The translations under genes and the position numbers were made by a program. A DNA stretch of 64,000 nt, taken from assembly GCF_014763045.1 (NCBI RefSeq), contig NZ_JACTAG010000001.1, forward strand, positions 992,001-1,056,000. The letters run 5' to 3'. The DNA is from Sulfitobacter aestuariivivens. Lineage in GTDB: Bacteria > Pseudomonadota > Alphaproteobacteria > Rhodobacterales > Rhodobacteraceae. Shown here in pieces: positions 32,885 through 42,350 of this stretch. The notes under the pieces were generated by a model. That model saw only the letters and a list, made by a program, of their open reading frames with translations. It was not told where the DNA came from and made no database searches. Position 1 is the first letter of the stretch. The number at the start of each line of letters is the position of its first letter.

Positions 32885-33679
32885 TCAGGCCGCGCAAAGG
32901 GATGCTGCGGGCGCAAACGGCGTGATCTCGCAGTTTGTGGCGGTGAAGGTGCAGAAACTGCCCTTGGGCACTTCGATCCAGTCACCGCTGCTTGTGTCGT
33001 AGGGTTCAGACACCACGGCCCAGCCCTGCCAGTCCGGGTACCAGCGATAAAAGAGCGACGGCGCCAGCGTGTCAGAGGCGTATCGCACGGCATAGAGCAC
33101 CTCACCATCCGACAGGGCGGCGGTGCAGCGCATGTGGGGTTCTTCGCCTGCCTCGCGTGAGAGATGTTCAAAGCGGGCAATGGCCGCGGCAAGCGCGCCC
33201 TTGGGATCGGTATCCAACCCCAGACCGCAGGCCACGAGAAAGAGCGCCTCGCTGTCGGAGGCCCCTTTGCGATCCGCATAAAGGCTGTCGGGGATCAGCA
33301 TGTCGGCGGCCTTGCGGAACCGGCTGAAGCCGCCGACCTGACCGTTGTGCATAAAGCTCCACCGCCCCTGCACAAAGGGATGGCAGTTGTTGCGGCTGGT
33401 CGCGGATCCGGTCGAGGCGCGCACATGGGCCATGAAAAGACGCGCCTGTACCTGATCGGCAAGAGCAAGCAGGTTGGGATCTGACCAAGCAGGATAGACA
33501 TCACGATAGAGCCCAGGGGTCGGGCGTTTGTCATACCACGCCAAACCAAAGCCATCGGCATTGATCGCCGTTTTGCACTTGTTGGCTTCGCGCGATTGCT
33601 GGATCAGCGAATGTTCGGGCGCTGAAATCATCTGGCTGAGAAACAATGGTGCGCCCTGCCACGCAGCCCAGCGACACAT
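32885..33679 (-). CDS. Class II glutamine amidotransferase (YafJ-like)
   Basis: The 264-residue Ntn-type amidotransferase has nucleophile Cys2 (MCRWAAWQG), exposed after Met removal. Further family pieces are FGLAWYD, FMAHVRASTGSATSRNNCHPFVQGRWSFMHNGQVGGF and SDSEALFLVACGLG. There is no synthetase domain, so it is either a stand-alone glutaminase-type hydrolase or acts with an unknown partner; EgtC of ergothioneine synthesis is a relative, but no egt genes are nearby. It starts three bases after the stop of the DUF6356-type gene, so the two are co-transcribed. Confidence 0.87.
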   Translation of the reverse strand: MCRWAAWQGAPLFLSQMISAPEHSLIQQSREANKCKTAINADGFGLAWYDKRPTPGLYRDVYPAWSDPNLLALADQVQARLFMAHVRASTGSATSRNNCHPFVQGRWSFMHNGQVGGFSRFRKAADMLIPDSLYADRKGASDSEALFLVACGLGLDTDPKGALAAAIARFEHLSREAGEEPHMRCTAALSDGEVLYAVRYASDTLAPSLFYRWYPDWQGWAVVSEPYDTSSGDWIEVPKGSFCTFTATNCEITPFAPAASLCAA

Positions 33680-33681
33680 GC

Positions 33682-33888
33682 TTAGTGGCCCCGGTTATGG
33701 GTGCGCGCGTACAGGGTGGCGATGATCCGGCTGGCGGTCTTTTCGAAAAGACAGGGCACGATGGCGTGAACCAGCGCCGCACCCGCCGCTGCAAAAAGCA
33801 GGCCGGAGAATTTAAGAGCGAAGGCCATGTGCTGAAAAAAGGTCTCATCCACTTTTGCGGGATGGTCGAGGAAGATGCGTGCGATCAT
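33682..33888 (-). CDS. Small membrane protein, DUF6356-like
   Basis: The 68-residue protein has one hydrophobic segment (FALKFSGLLFAAAGAALVHAIVPCLF) flanked by ETFFQHM and a basic end (YARTHNRGH). The HPAKVDETFFQHMAFALKFS pattern is common to a small alphaproteobacterial family of unknown function, DUF6356 as I recall it. It lies directly upstream of the amidotransferase gene on the same strand. Probably inner membrane. Function unknown. Confidence 0.7.
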   Translation of the reverse strand: MIARIFLDHPAKVDETFFQHMAFALKFSGLLFAAAGAALVHAIVPCLFEKTASRIIATLYARTHNRGH

Positions 33889-34004
33889 GTCGGGGCTCCA
33901 GTTTTGGTGGTGATGACAGAATGCCCTGAGCAGCGGGTGATTTTATCCCAAAAATGCTGAACGTTCTGTTGATTGCGGTACGTTGTCCCGCTAATTCTCT
34001 ATTT

Positions 34005-34463
34005 ATGTGGAACATTGATGATGCAGACCGCCGAATCCTGAACGCTTTGCAACGGGATGCGGCACAATCGCTGGACCAATTGGGCGAAACAGTGGGCTTG
34101 TCACGCAATGCGTGCTGGCGCCGCGTGCGCGCGCTGGAAGACGCGGGCGTGATTGCGGCGCGCGTTGCTTTGCTGGACCCGGCCAAACTGGGCTTGGGCC
34201 TGACGGTATTCATGCAAATCCGAACGAATGCCCACGCGCCGGACTGGCTTGCCAAATTTTCGACTGCGACCCGGTCGATGCCCGAGGTGTTGGGGGTCTA
34301 CCGGATGACCGGCGATCTGGACTATCTTATCCGTGCCCGGGTGGCGGATATGGCAGATTATGATCGGCTGTATCAGCGGCTGATCAAGAAAGTCCCGTTG
34401 AGCGACGTGTCGGCAAGTTTTGTCATGGAAGAGATCAAGGAAACGACGCACCTGCCGTTGTAG
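34005..34463 (+). CDS. Lrp/AsnC-family transcriptional regulator
   Basis: The 152-residue protein has an N-terminal helix-turn-helix (IDDADRRILNALQRDAAQSLDQLGETVGLSRNACWRRVRALEDAGVI) and a C-terminal RAM/AsnC ligand domain (VFMQIRTN..., MPEVLGVYRMTGDLDYLIRARV). It probably senses an amino acid and works as an octamer, as in the family. The start at 34005 (MWNIDDADRR) fits the family; a longer frame begins at 33954. It is divergent from the DUF6356 gene, so it may regulate that pair or mscS downstream; this is not shown. Confidence 0.9.
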   Translation: MWNIDDADRRILNALQRDAAQSLDQLGETVGLSRNACWRRVRALEDAGVIAARVALLDPAKLGLGLTVFMQIRTNAHAPDWLAKFSTATRSMPEVLGVYRMTGDLDYLIRARVADMADYDRLYQRLIKKVPLSDVSASFVMEEIKETTHLPL

Positions 34464-34502
34464 GTTGACGGAACCCCAAGGGGTTCGACGCGTTGACGTC
34501 AC

Positions 34503-35426
34503 ATGAATGACTTTCTTAGCACGCTTTGGGGCAGACTGCCTGCCCCGCTCCGAGACCAGCTTGAAGGATATGCCACAGGGTTTTGGGAGGTGCTGCCTCA
34601 GCTGATCCTGTCGGTGTTTTTTCTGGTCTTCGTTTGGTTTGTGGTCCGGCTGGTCAATTGGCTGGTGCCAAAGACCCTGCGGCGTGCGCGGATGCGGCGG
34701 TCGCTGATCGATGTGGTCATGATGCTGTTGACGGTCAGCATTTGGCTGTTTGGCGTATTGGTCGCGGTGACAATCGCCTTTCCCACGATCACCCCGGGCC
34801 GCGCCTTGACGGCGCTTGGTGTGGGGGGCGTGGCCATCGGTTTTGCCTTCAAGGACGTTTTCGAGAATTTCCTTGCCGGTGTGCTTTTGCTGATCCGCGA
34901 GCCCTTTTCCATCGACGACTATATCGAATGCGAAGACATCGAAGGTCAGGTCGAAGAGATCACCATTCGCGACACCCACGTACGGCAAACCGATGGACAG
35001 CTGGTCGTGGCGCCCAACGCGATGTTTTTCAAGAACCCGGTGACCATCCGCACCGCAAAGGACGTGCGCCGCACCACCATCATTTGTGGCGTGGCCTACG
35101 GCGAGGACGTGGACGAAGCCCGCGACGTGATCGCAAAAGCCGTACGCGGCGTAGATACGGTGCGCGATGACATACGCGACGTAGAAATCTTTGCCCAGGA
35201 ATTTGCCGACAGTTCGATCAATTTCGAGGTGACCTGGTGGACCGGTTCACGGCCCATCGACATCCGGTCGTCGCGCGACAAGGTGGTTTCAGCCGTGAAA
35301 CGGGCACTGGATGATGCCGGGATCGAGATCCCCTTCCCCTATCGTACGCTGACGTTCAAAGAGCCGCTCACCATGAACAAGGGCAACGAAGGCCAAAGCG
35401 ACCCGACGCCCGCTGATAGCGACTGA
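34503..35426 (+). CDS. MscS-type mechanosensitive channel
   Basis: The 307-residue small-conductance channel has two or three membrane spans in residues 25-110, the pore-lining and beta-domain boundary ALGVGGVAIGFAFKDVFENFLAGVLLLIREPFSIDD, then the cytosolic beta and alpha/beta domains (IEGQVEEITIRDTHVRQTDGQLVVAPNAMFF). It relieves osmotic pressure in the inner membrane. It follows the AsnC gene after 39 bases, which include a short hairpin GAACCC/GGGTTC (34471-34486). The C-terminus is a short polar tail. Confidence 0.93.
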   Translation: MNDFLSTLWGRLPAPLRDQLEGYATGFWEVLPQLILSVFFLVFVWFVVRLVNWLVPKTLRRARMRRSLIDVVMMLLTVSIWLFGVLVAVTIAFPTITPGRALTALGVGGVAIGFAFKDVFENFLAGVLLLIREPFSIDDYIECEDIEGQVEEITIRDTHVRQTDGQLVVAPNAMFFKNPVTIRTAKDVRRTTIICGVAYGEDVDEARDVIAKAVRGVDTVRDDIRDVEIFAQEFADSSINFEVTWWTGSRPIDIRSSRDKVVSAVKRALDDAGIEIPFPYRTLTFKEPLTMNKGNEGQSDPTPADSD

Positions 35427-35494
35427 CGCTTTCGGGGTGGCCTTTGCTGCGGCTGCACGGTATGGCCGCGACAAATCCTTACAAGGCTGAACCC

Positions 35495-37315
35495 ATGGAC
35501 CTGCGCAACATCGCAATCATCGCACACGTCGACCACGGCAAGACCACACTGGTGGACGAATTGCTTAAGCAATCGGGCACCTATCGCGAGGGTCAGGCGA
35601 CCACCGAGCGTGCGCTTGACAGCAACGATCTGGAACGCGAGCGCGGGATCACCATCCTGGCCAAGGCGACATCCGTGGTCTGGAAAGACACGCGCATCAA
35701 CATCGTTGATACCCCCGGCCATGCCGATTTCGGCGGCGAGGTGGAGCGTATTCTGAGCATGGTCGACGGCGTTGTGCTGCTGGTGGATGCCGCCGAAGGG
35801 CCGATGCCGCAGACCAAATTCGTGACCTCAAAGGCGCTGGCCCTGGGGCTGCGGCCGATTGTTGTCCTTAACAAGGTCGACAAGCCCGATGCGGAACCTG
35901 ACCGCGCGCTCGATGAGTGCTTTGATCTTTTTGCCAATCTGGGTGCAGATGATGATCAGCTGGACTTTCCCGCGATGTATGCCTCAGGCCGCTCTGGTTG
36001 GGCCGATATGGAGTTGGACGGCCCGCGTGAGGATCTTTCAGCGTTGTTTGATCTGGTCGTCGAACACGTCCCTGCCCCGGCTCAAATTGCTGCGCGCGAT
36101 GAACCGTTCCGGATGCTGGCGACCACACTGGGTGCGGACCCCTTTATTGGCCGGATTCTGACGGGCCGTGTCGAATCCGGCACCTTGAAAGCGGGTGAAA
36201 GCGTCAAGGCGCTAAGCCGTGACGGCACGCTGATAGAAAACTTTCGCTGCACCAAGATTCTTGCGTTTCGGGGTTTGTCGCAACAGGCCATCGATCTGGC
36301 CGAGGCAGGCGATATCGTCACACTGGCGGGCATGTCAAAAGCCACCGTGGCCGACAGCATCGTAGCCCCGCAGGTGACCGAGGCGCTGCCCGCGCAACCG
36401 ATCGATCCTCCGACGATTTCTGTCACTTTCGGGATCAACGATTCCCCGCTTGCCGGGCGCGATGGCAAAAAGGTGCAGTCGCGCGTCATCCGTGAGCGGT
36501 TGATGAAAGAGGCCGAAAGCAACGTGGCAATCAAGATTGCCGATACGCCCGGCGGCGAGGCGTTTGAGGTCTCTGGCCGGGGCGAGCTGCAGATGGGCGT
36601 TTTGATCGAGAACATGCGCCGCGAGGGTTTTGAGCTGAGTATTTCGCGTCCGCAGGTTCTGTTTCAGGAAGACGAGCACGGCAATCGGTTGGAGCCTATC
36701 GAAGAGGCCACCATCGACGTGGATGACGAATATTCCGGCGCGGTGATCGAAAAGATCACCGGCGTCCGCAAGGGCGAACTGGCTGAGATGAAACCTGCCG
36801 GGGCGGGCAAGACGCGTATCGTGGCGCATGTGCCATCAAGGGGACTGATCGGATATCACGGCGAGTTCTTGACCGATACGCGGGGCACAGGCGTGCTGAA
36901 CAGGGTGTTTCATGGATGGGCGCCACACAAGGGCCCGATCCCGGGGCGCCGTGCCGGTGTGTTGATTTCCATGGAAAACGGCACCTCGGTCGCCTACGCC
37001 CTTTGGAACCTCGAAGAGCGCGGCAGGATGATGATCGGCGCGCAGGCGGATGTGTATACCGGCATGATCATCGGGGAACATTCCCGGGAGAATGATCTGG
37101 AAGTGAACCCGCTGAAGGGCAAGAAGCTGACCAATGTGCGGGCATCTGGCACGGATGAGGCAGTGCGTCTGACCACGCCGATCACCTTGTCGCTGGAAGA
37201 GGCGATTGCGTATATCGACGATGATGAACTGGTTGAAGTGACGCCCAATGCAATCCGGCTGCGCAAGCGCTATCTCGATCCGCACGAGCGCAAGCGGATG
37301 GCGCGCGCCGGGTGA
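35495..37315 (+). CDS. typA: Translational GTPase TypA/BipA
   Basis: A ribosome-associated GTPase related to EF-G, 606 residues, acting in ribosome assembly and stress adaptation. The G domain has G1 AHVDHGKTT, switch [16 protein letters not shown] and NKVDKPDA. Domain 2, the EF-G-like domain [13 protein letters not shown], and the TypA-specific C-terminal domain with [23 protein letters not shown] follow. The ATG at 35495 ([12 protein letters not shown]) is the conserved start; an upstream extension in frame is not family-like. Confidence 0.96.
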   Translation: MDLRNIAIIAHVDHGKTTLVDELLKQSGTYREGQATTERALDSNDLERERGITILAKATSVVWKDTRINIVDTPGHADFGGEVERILSMVDGVVLLVDAAEGPMPQTKFVTSKALALGLRPIVVLNKVDKPDAEPDRALDECFDLFANLGADDDQLDFPAMYASGRSGWADMELDGPREDLSALFDLVVEHVPAPAQIAARDEPFRMLATTLGADPFIGRILTGRVESGTLKAGESVKALSRDGTLIENFRCTKILAFRGLSQQAIDLAEAGDIVTLAGMSKATVADSIVAPQVTEALPAQPIDPPTISVTFGINDSPLAGRDGKKVQSRVIRERLMKEAESNVAIKIADTPGGEAFEVSGRGELQMGVLIENMRREGFELSISRPQVLFQEDEHGNRLEPIEEATIDVDDEYSGAVIEKITGVRKGELAEMKPAGAGKTRIVAHVPSRGLIGYHGEFLTDTRGTGVLNRVFHGWAPHKGPIPGRRAGVLISMENGTSVAYALWNLEERGRMMIGAQADVYTGMIIGEHSRENDLEVNPLKGKKLTNVRASGTDEAVRLTTPITLSLEEAIAYIDDDELVEVTPNAIRLRKRYLDPHERKRMARAG

Positions 37316-37325
37316 TGCCGCTGGA

Positions 37326-37380
37326 CTGAAGGGGCCAGCCCCTTCAGACTTCCCCGGGATATTTGGGGCCAACGGAAGAT
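37326..37380 (+). repeat. Hairpin-tail dispersed repeat, copy 1
   Basis: A perfect 9-bp stem CTGAAGGGG/CCCCTTCAG (37326-37334/37339-37347) with loop CCAG is followed by ACTTCCCCGGGATATTTGGG and a GGCC...GAAGAT end. It lies between the convergent typA and DUF1330 genes. It shares the stem-then-CCGGGA-ATATTT-GGCC plan with three other sites in the window. Confidence 0.75.
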
Positions 37381-37385
37381 GAGGG

Positions 37386-37673
37386 TCAGTCGGTGGTCTC
37401 GACGATCATCAATTCGCGTTCGGACGCGCCGCGTGCATGGTTTAGGGCTGCCTGATAGGCGTCTGAATGATAGCACTTTTCTGCTGATTCAACGTCCGGG
37501 AAGCGGGCCACGACATTGCGCGGGCGATCCTTGCCCTCAAGTTGCACGTAGCGGCCGCCCCGGGCGATGAAGGTGCCGCCGTGGGCCGCGATGGCCTCAG
37601 TCGCGCCAGCGGCGTATCTGGCGTAGGCCTCTTCATCGGTCACGGTGACATGTGCAATCCAGAGTGCGCCCAT
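37386..37673 (-). CDS. DUF1330 family protein
   Basis: A 95-residue single-domain protein of the dimeric alpha+beta barrel type. The pattern WIAHVTVTDEEAYARYAAGATEAIAAHGGTFIARGG followed by RNVVARFPDVESAEKCYHSDAYQAAL and ELMIVET is the standard DUF1330 sequence. Function unknown; related folds include small monooxygenases and EthD-like proteins. It starts four bases after the alaS stop, so it is probably co-transcribed with alaS. Confidence 0.88.
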   Translation of the reverse strand: MGALWIAHVTVTDEEAYARYAAGATEAIAAHGGTFIARGGRYVQLEGKDRPRNVVARFPDVESAEKCYHSDAYQAALNHARGASERELMIVETTD

Positions 37674-37677
37674 TGGT

Positions 37678-40338
37678 TTATCCTTTCACGACGGTTTCGG
37701 CAGCCGCAATGGCGGCGTCAGCGTTTTCGGCGGACGGCCCGCCGCCCTGTGCCATGTCAGGCCTGCCGCCACCGCCCTTGCCGCCCAACTCTGCCACGGC
37801 GGCCTTGACGATGTCGACAGCTGAGAGCTGATCTTTTAGGTCATCGGTCACACCCGCAGCCACGGCGGCCTTGCCGCCGGTGTCCGCGATCAGCAGCACA
37901 GCACCGGAGCCGAGGTTAGACTTGTGTTCGTCCACCAGCGCGGGCAGATCCTTGCCAGTGACGCCTTGCAGAACCTGAGCGGTGAATCTGATGCCGCCGA
38001 CGTCCTTGGCCTCGGGCGTAGACGTGCCGCCGCTCCCTGCCATTGCAAGCTCGCGACGCAATTGCGCCACCTCGTTGCTGAGCGACTTGCGCTCCTCCAG
38101 CAGTGCTTTCACCCGGTCGGGGACATCGGCCGCTGTGGCCTTGAGATCAAGCGCTGTTCTGGCAAGCAGGTGGTCTTGACGGCGCAGGTAGTCAAGCGCC
38201 GCCTGCCCGGTCAATGCTTCGATCCGGCGCACGCCCGCACTGCTGGCACTATCGCCCAAGGTGACGAAAGCCCCGATATCGCCTGTTCGGGTTACATGGG
38301 TGCCGCCGCAGAGCTCCAGCGAATAAGTGTTCTTGTCAGCGCCTTTGCCCGAACCATCCTGGCGGCCCATAGAGACTACCCGAACCTCATCACCGTATTT
38401 TTCACCGAACAGGGCCTGTGCGCCAAGCGCGCGTGCGTCATCAGGGGTCATGATGCGCGTCTCGACCGGGGCGTTCTGGCGGATGTAGGCGTTGACCTCG
38501 GCCTCGACCGCTTCCAGTTCCTGCAGGGACAGGGCTTTGGCGTGGCTGAAATCAAAGCGCAGGCGGTCTGACGCATTGAGCGAGCCGCGTTGTGCCACGT
38601 GATCGCCAAGGGCCTCGCGCAACGCCTCGTGCAGCAGGTGCGTGGCGGAGTGGTTGGCGCGAATGTCTGTGCGGCGCGCGTGGTCGACTTCCAGTACCGC
38701 CGCCTGGCCGGCTTCGATGGTGCCTTCTTCGACGGTGCCGATATGAGCGAATACGCCCGCTGTCTTGCGGGTATCGCGTACACGCAACAGGCCGGTTTCC
38801 GTGCGGATGGTGCCCGTATCACCAACTTGACCGCCGGATTCGGCATAGAAGGGTGTTTGGTTCATGGCAATGTGGACGTCGTCACCTTTTTGCGCGGAAG
38901 CCACCGAGGCGCCACCGGAAACGACCGCGACGATCTGGCCCTCTGCCGTTTCCAGCTCGTAGCCCAGAAAGTCGGTTGTCCCATGCTGATCGGCCACGTC
39001 AAACCAGACGGTGGCATCCGCCGCCTCGCCAGAACCGGCCCATGCCGCCCGCGCCTTGGCCTTTTGTTCGGCCATGGCTGCATCAAAGCCATCGGTATCC
39101 ACGCCGCGGCCCTGTTCGCGCAGGGCGTCCTGGGTCAGATCGAGGGGGAAGCCATAGGTATCATAGAGTTTGAAGGCGGCGGCGCCGGGTAGATCTGCGC
39201 CTTCGGTCAGGCCGCTAACCTCGTCCTCCAGCAGCTTCAGGCCGCGTTCCAGCGTCTGCTTGAACCGGGTTTCCTCGAGGTGCAGGGTCTCCGTGATGAG
39301 AGGTTGGGCCTGGCCCAATTCCGGGTAGGCCGCGCCCATCTGACCCACAAGCGTGGGTACGAGCTTGTACATCATCGGATCTGTTGCGCCTAGTAGATGC
39401 GCGTGGCGCATGGCGCGGCGCATGATCCGGCGCAAAACATAGCCACGGCCCTCATTTGAGGGCATGACGCCATCGGCGATCAAGAACGACGTTGAGCGCA
39501 GGTGATCAGCAATCACGCGGTGATGCACGTTTTGATCTCCGTATGGGTCGACATTCGAGGCATCTGCCGACGCCTCGATCAGGCTGCGCATGAGGTCGGT
39601 GTCGTAGTTATCATGCTTGCCCTGCATCAATGCGCCGATGCGTTCGAGCCCCATACCGGTGTCGATGGACTGCATGTCCAGCGGGATCATGCTGCCGTCT
39701 TCGAACTGCTCATTTTGCATGAAGACGATGTTCCAGATCTCGATAAAACGATCGCCATCTTCGTCGGGGCTGCCAGGGGGGCCGCCGGGAATATGATCGC
39801 CATGGTCGTAGAAAATCTCAGTACAGGGGCCGCAGGGACCAGTGGGTCCCATGCGCCAGAAGTTATCGTCCGTTGGGATGCGAATGATGCGATCATCAGG
39901 CAGGCCTGCGACCTTTTTCCAGATGTCGGCGGCCTCATCATCGGTGTGATAGACGGTAACCAACAGGCGGTTGCCGTCGATGCCGAAGTCTTTTGTCAGC
40001 AGTTCCCAAGCAAAGGCGATCGCCTCGGCCTTGAAATAATCGCCAAAGCTGAAGTTGCCCAGCATTTCAAAGAACGTGTGGTGTCGCGCGGTGTAGCCGA
40101 CGTTGTCCAGATCGTTGTGCTTGCCGCCTGCCCGCACACATTTCTGCGCAGTTGTCGCGCGCTTGTAATCGCGTGTCTCAACGCCTGTGAACAGGTTCTT
40201 GAACTGGACCATGCCGGAATTCGCGAACATCAGTGTCGGATCGTTGCGTGGCACAAGCGGGCCTGACGCCACAACCGCGTGATCCTGTTTGCCAAAATAG
40301 GACAAGAAGGTAGAGCGGATGTCATTGAGCGTCTTCAT
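37678..40338 (-). CDS. alaS: Alanine-tRNA ligase
   Basis: Charges tRNA-Ala, 886 residues. The class II catalytic domain begins [23 protein letters not shown] with motif 1 near [15 protein letters not shown]. The editing domain has [14 protein letters not shown] and the zinc-site CGGTHV. The C-Ala region (about 750-886) ends in a Gly-rich [14 protein letters not shown] stretch. The ATG at 40338 is the conserved start; the open frame upstream runs opposite no other gene but overlaps the recA end and is not coding. It lies 78 bases after the recA terminator, so it has its own promoter. Confidence 0.96.
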   Translation of the reverse strand: MKTLNDIRSTFLSYFGKQDHAVVASGPLVPRNDPTLMFANSGMVQFKNLFTGVETRDYKRATTAQKCVRAGGKHNDLDNVGYTARHHTFFEMLGNFSFGDYFKAEAIAFAWELLTKDFGIDGNRLLVTVYHTDDEAADIWKKVAGLPDDRIIRIPTDDNFWRMGPTGPCGPCTEIFYDHGDHIPGGPPGSPDEDGDRFIEIWNIVFMQNEQFEDGSMIPLDMQSIDTGMGLERIGALMQGKHDNYDTDLMRSLIEASADASNVDPYGDQNVHHRVIADHLRSTSFLIADGVMPSNEGRGYVLRRIMRRAMRHAHLLGATDPMMYKLVPTLVGQMGAAYPELGQAQPLITETLHLEETRFKQTLERGLKLLEDEVSGLTEGADLPGAAAFKLYDTYGFPLDLTQDALREQGRGVDTDGFDAAMAEQKAKARAAWAGSGEAADATVWFDVADQHGTTDFLGYELETAEGQIVAVVSGGASVASAQKGDDVHIAMNQTPFYAESGGQVGDTGTIRTETGLLRVRDTRKTAGVFAHIGTVEEGTIEAGQAAVLEVDHARRTDIRANHSATHLLHEALREALGDHVAQRGSLNASDRLRFDFSHAKALSLQELEAVEAEVNAYIRQNAPVETRIMTPDDARALGAQALFGEKYGDEVRVVSMGRQDGSGKGADKNTYSLELCGGTHVTRTGDIGAFVTLGDSASSAGVRRIEALTGQAALDYLRRQDHLLARTALDLKATAADVPDRVKALLEERKSLSNEVAQLRRELAMAGSGGTSTPEAKDVGGIRFTAQVLQGVTGKDLPALVDEHKSNLGSGAVLLIADTGGKAAVAAGVTDDLKDQLSAVDIVKAAVAELGGKGGGGRPDMAQGGGPSAENADAAIAAAETVVKG

Positions 40339-40415
40339 GGGGCAAGCCTTTCGGGGCATTGGTGTTCCGGTGAGATACCCCTGCGCGCCCGCGCTGTCCA
40401 CAGGGTGCTGAATCG

Positions 40416-40446
40416 AAAAAGGACGCACGGGGTACATGCGTCCTTT
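40416..40446 (-). terminator. Rho-independent terminator of recA
   Basis: Stem AAAGGACGCA/TGCGTCCTTT (minus-strand order 40446-40437/40427-40418) with a 9-base loop, followed on the minus strand by a T-run. It lies 32 bases past the recA stop. Confidence 0.85.
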
Positions 40447-40477
40447 GGAAGGTCTTTGGGAGGAAATCAGTGGCGGG

Positions 40478-41548
40478 TCAGGCCTCCAGAATGTCCACGT
40501 CGTCGTTGTCGGACCCGCCAAAATCCAGCCCGTGTGCGGCGCGGATCTTATCTTCGATCTCATGCGCCATGGCATCGTTGTCCGCGAGGAAAGCCTTGGC
40601 GTTTTCACGCCCCTGCCCGATACGTTCGTCGCCATAAGAGAACCACGAACCGGATTTGTCGACGATGCCAGCCTTGACACCCATATCCAGAAGTTCCCCC
40701 ATCTTGGAGATGCCTTCGCCGTACATGATGTCAAACTCCACCTGCTTAAAGGGCGGTGCGACCTTGTTTTTCACGACCTTGACGCGGGTGGCGTTTCCGA
40801 CGACCTCGTCGCGGTCCTTGAGCGCGCCGATGCGGCGGATATCAAGGCGGACGGAAGAGTAGAATTTCAGCGCGTTGCCGCCCGTGGTGGTTTCGGGAGA
40901 GCCGAACATGACGCCGATTTTCATGCGGATCTGGTTGATGAATATTACCATGCAGTTTGAGCGCGAGATGGAGCCGGTGAGCTTGCGCATGGCCTGGCTC
41001 ATCAGGCGCGCCTGCACGCCCACAGAGCTGTCGCCCATGTCGCCTTCCAGTTCCGATTTCGGTGTCAGGGCCGCGACGCTGTCCACGACCACCATGTTCA
41101 CGGCACCTGAGCGCACCAGTGTGTCGGTGATCTCAAGCGCCTGTTCGCCCGTGTCAGGCTGCGAGATCAGCAATTCATCGATGTCCACGCCCAGTTTGCG
41201 GGCATATTGCGGATCAAGCGCGTGTTCGGCATCGACAAAGGCACAAACGCCCCCCGACTTCTGCTGCTCAGCCACGCAATGCAATGTCAGCGTTGTTTTG
41301 CCGGAGGATTCCGGCCCGTAGATTTCAACGATCCGGCCCATGGGCAGGCCGCCGATTCCCAGCGCGATATCCAACCCCAAAGACCCGGTCGAACTTGCCG
41401 TGATATCCTGAACGGCCCCTTCCGCCCCCAGCTTCATGATCGAGCCCTTGCCAAACTGGCGTTCGATCTGTGCCAGCGCACTATCAAGCGCCTTTTGCTT
41501 TTCAGCTGATTTCTTATCGTTCATTTTCAAAAGCTCTGCCGTTGCCAT
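40478..41548 (-). CDS. recA: Recombinase RecA
   Basis: Homologous recombination and SOS co-protease, 356 residues. Walker A is GPESSGKTT; other marks are [77 protein letters not shown] and the acidic C-terminus ending NDDVDILEA. Start [25 protein letters not shown] at 41548 is chosen; a second Met at 41524 is possible. I could not pick out a certain LexA box upstream (41549-41753). A terminator follows. Confidence 0.97.
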   Translation of the reverse strand: MATAELLKMNDKKSAEKQKALDSALAQIERQFGKGSIMKLGAEGAVQDITASSTGSLGLDIALGIGGLPMGRIVEIYGPESSGKTTLTLHCVAEQQKSGGVCAFVDAEHALDPQYARKLGVDIDELLISQPDTGEQALEITDTLVRSGAVNMVVVDSVAALTPKSELEGDMGDSSVGVQARLMSQAMRKLTGSISRSNCMVIFINQIRMKIGVMFGSPETTTGGNALKFYSSVRLDIRRIGALKDRDEVVGNATRVKVVKNKVAPPFKQVEFDIMYGEGISKMGELLDMGVKAGIVDKSGSWFSYGDERIGQGRENAKAFLADNDAMAHEIEDKIRAAHGLDFGGSDNDDVDILEA

Positions 41549-41753
41549 GTGCCTATCCTTTAGTGTCATACCGCCCTTGCCTGCGCAATCGCGCATTGGG
41601 CTGCTCTGCTGTTTTGTTCCTCTAATGTTCTCTATGGGGTCAAAAGGGGAACATATCAATCATTTTATTTCATTGGGTATCTTTTGCCGCTGCCGGTTAA
41701 GAAGTAGTTTACGGCAGCGATACTCTTGCTCAGATCCGAAAGGCGTTTCTCAA

Positions 41754-42347
41754 GTGCTTGTTTTTTTTAAAGAACGCCTTGCCTTTTTGTCGGTGCCCAA
41801 GACCGGGACCACAGCTTACGAGGTGGCTTTGGCCGCGCGTGCGGATATGGTGATCTCAGAACCCCCGATGCTCAAGCACGCGCCGGTGTACCGGTACAAC
41901 CGATTCCTGCGGCCGATGTTCAAGAATGTCTGCGATGCGGAGATGGAGCTGATGGCCGTCATGCGCGAGCCGGTCTCCTGGCTGAGCAGCTGGTATCGTT
42001 ATCGCCGCCGGCCCTTCATGAAAGACAAACCCAACAACACCTACAACGTCAGCTTTGACGATTTTGTTCTGGCATACATGAAGGGGGACCGGCCCGGTTT
42101 TGCCGATGTCGGCAGTCAGCTGAACTTTATGAAGACGCAGCCAAACGGAACCGGCATCACGCACCACTTTCGATATGAAAATCAGGCACGGCTACAAGAT
42201 TTTCTGCAAGATCGGCTGGACGTGGCGCTTTCTCTGACGCAGGAAAATGTATCGCCGCGGATGGATATCTCTCTGAGCCCTGACGTGGCGCATCGTTTTC
42301 GCCGCAAATTTGCAGATGAATTCGCGCTTTATGACAGCATTGAATGA
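41754..42347 (+). CDS. Sulfotransferase-like protein
   Basis: The 197-residue protein has a 5'-phosphosulfate-binding-like loop near the N-terminus (LSVPKTGTTAYEVAL) and a 3'-phosphate-binding-like segment MREPVSWLSSWYRYRR, as in PAPS-dependent sulfotransferases. The acceptor is unknown. I chose GTG at 41754, because the family motif begins about 10 residues later and the longer upstream frame is not protein-like. It stands alone, divergent from recA and convergent with cckA, with no sulfate-activation or polysaccharide genes nearby. Confidence 0.75.
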   Translation: MLVFFKERLAFLSVPKTGTTAYEVALAARADMVISEPPMLKHAPVYRYNRFLRPMFKNVCDAEMELMAVMREPVSWLSSWYRYRRRPFMKDKPNNTYNVSFDDFVLAYMKGDRPGFADVGSQLNFMKTQPNGTGITHHFRYENQARLQDFLQDRLDVALSLTQENVSPRMDISLSPDVAHRFRRKFADEFALYDSIE

Positions 42348-42350
42348 AGC

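Noticed and set aside
34471..34486. GAACCC/GGGTTC palindrome between asnC and mscS as a terminator
   Set aside because: The arms leave only four loop bases and there is no T-tract, so it is too weak to call.
40339..40734. Long N-terminal extension of alaS
   Set aside because: It lies antisense-phase to the recA end and crosses the recA terminator; the conserved AlaS N-terminus starts at 40338.
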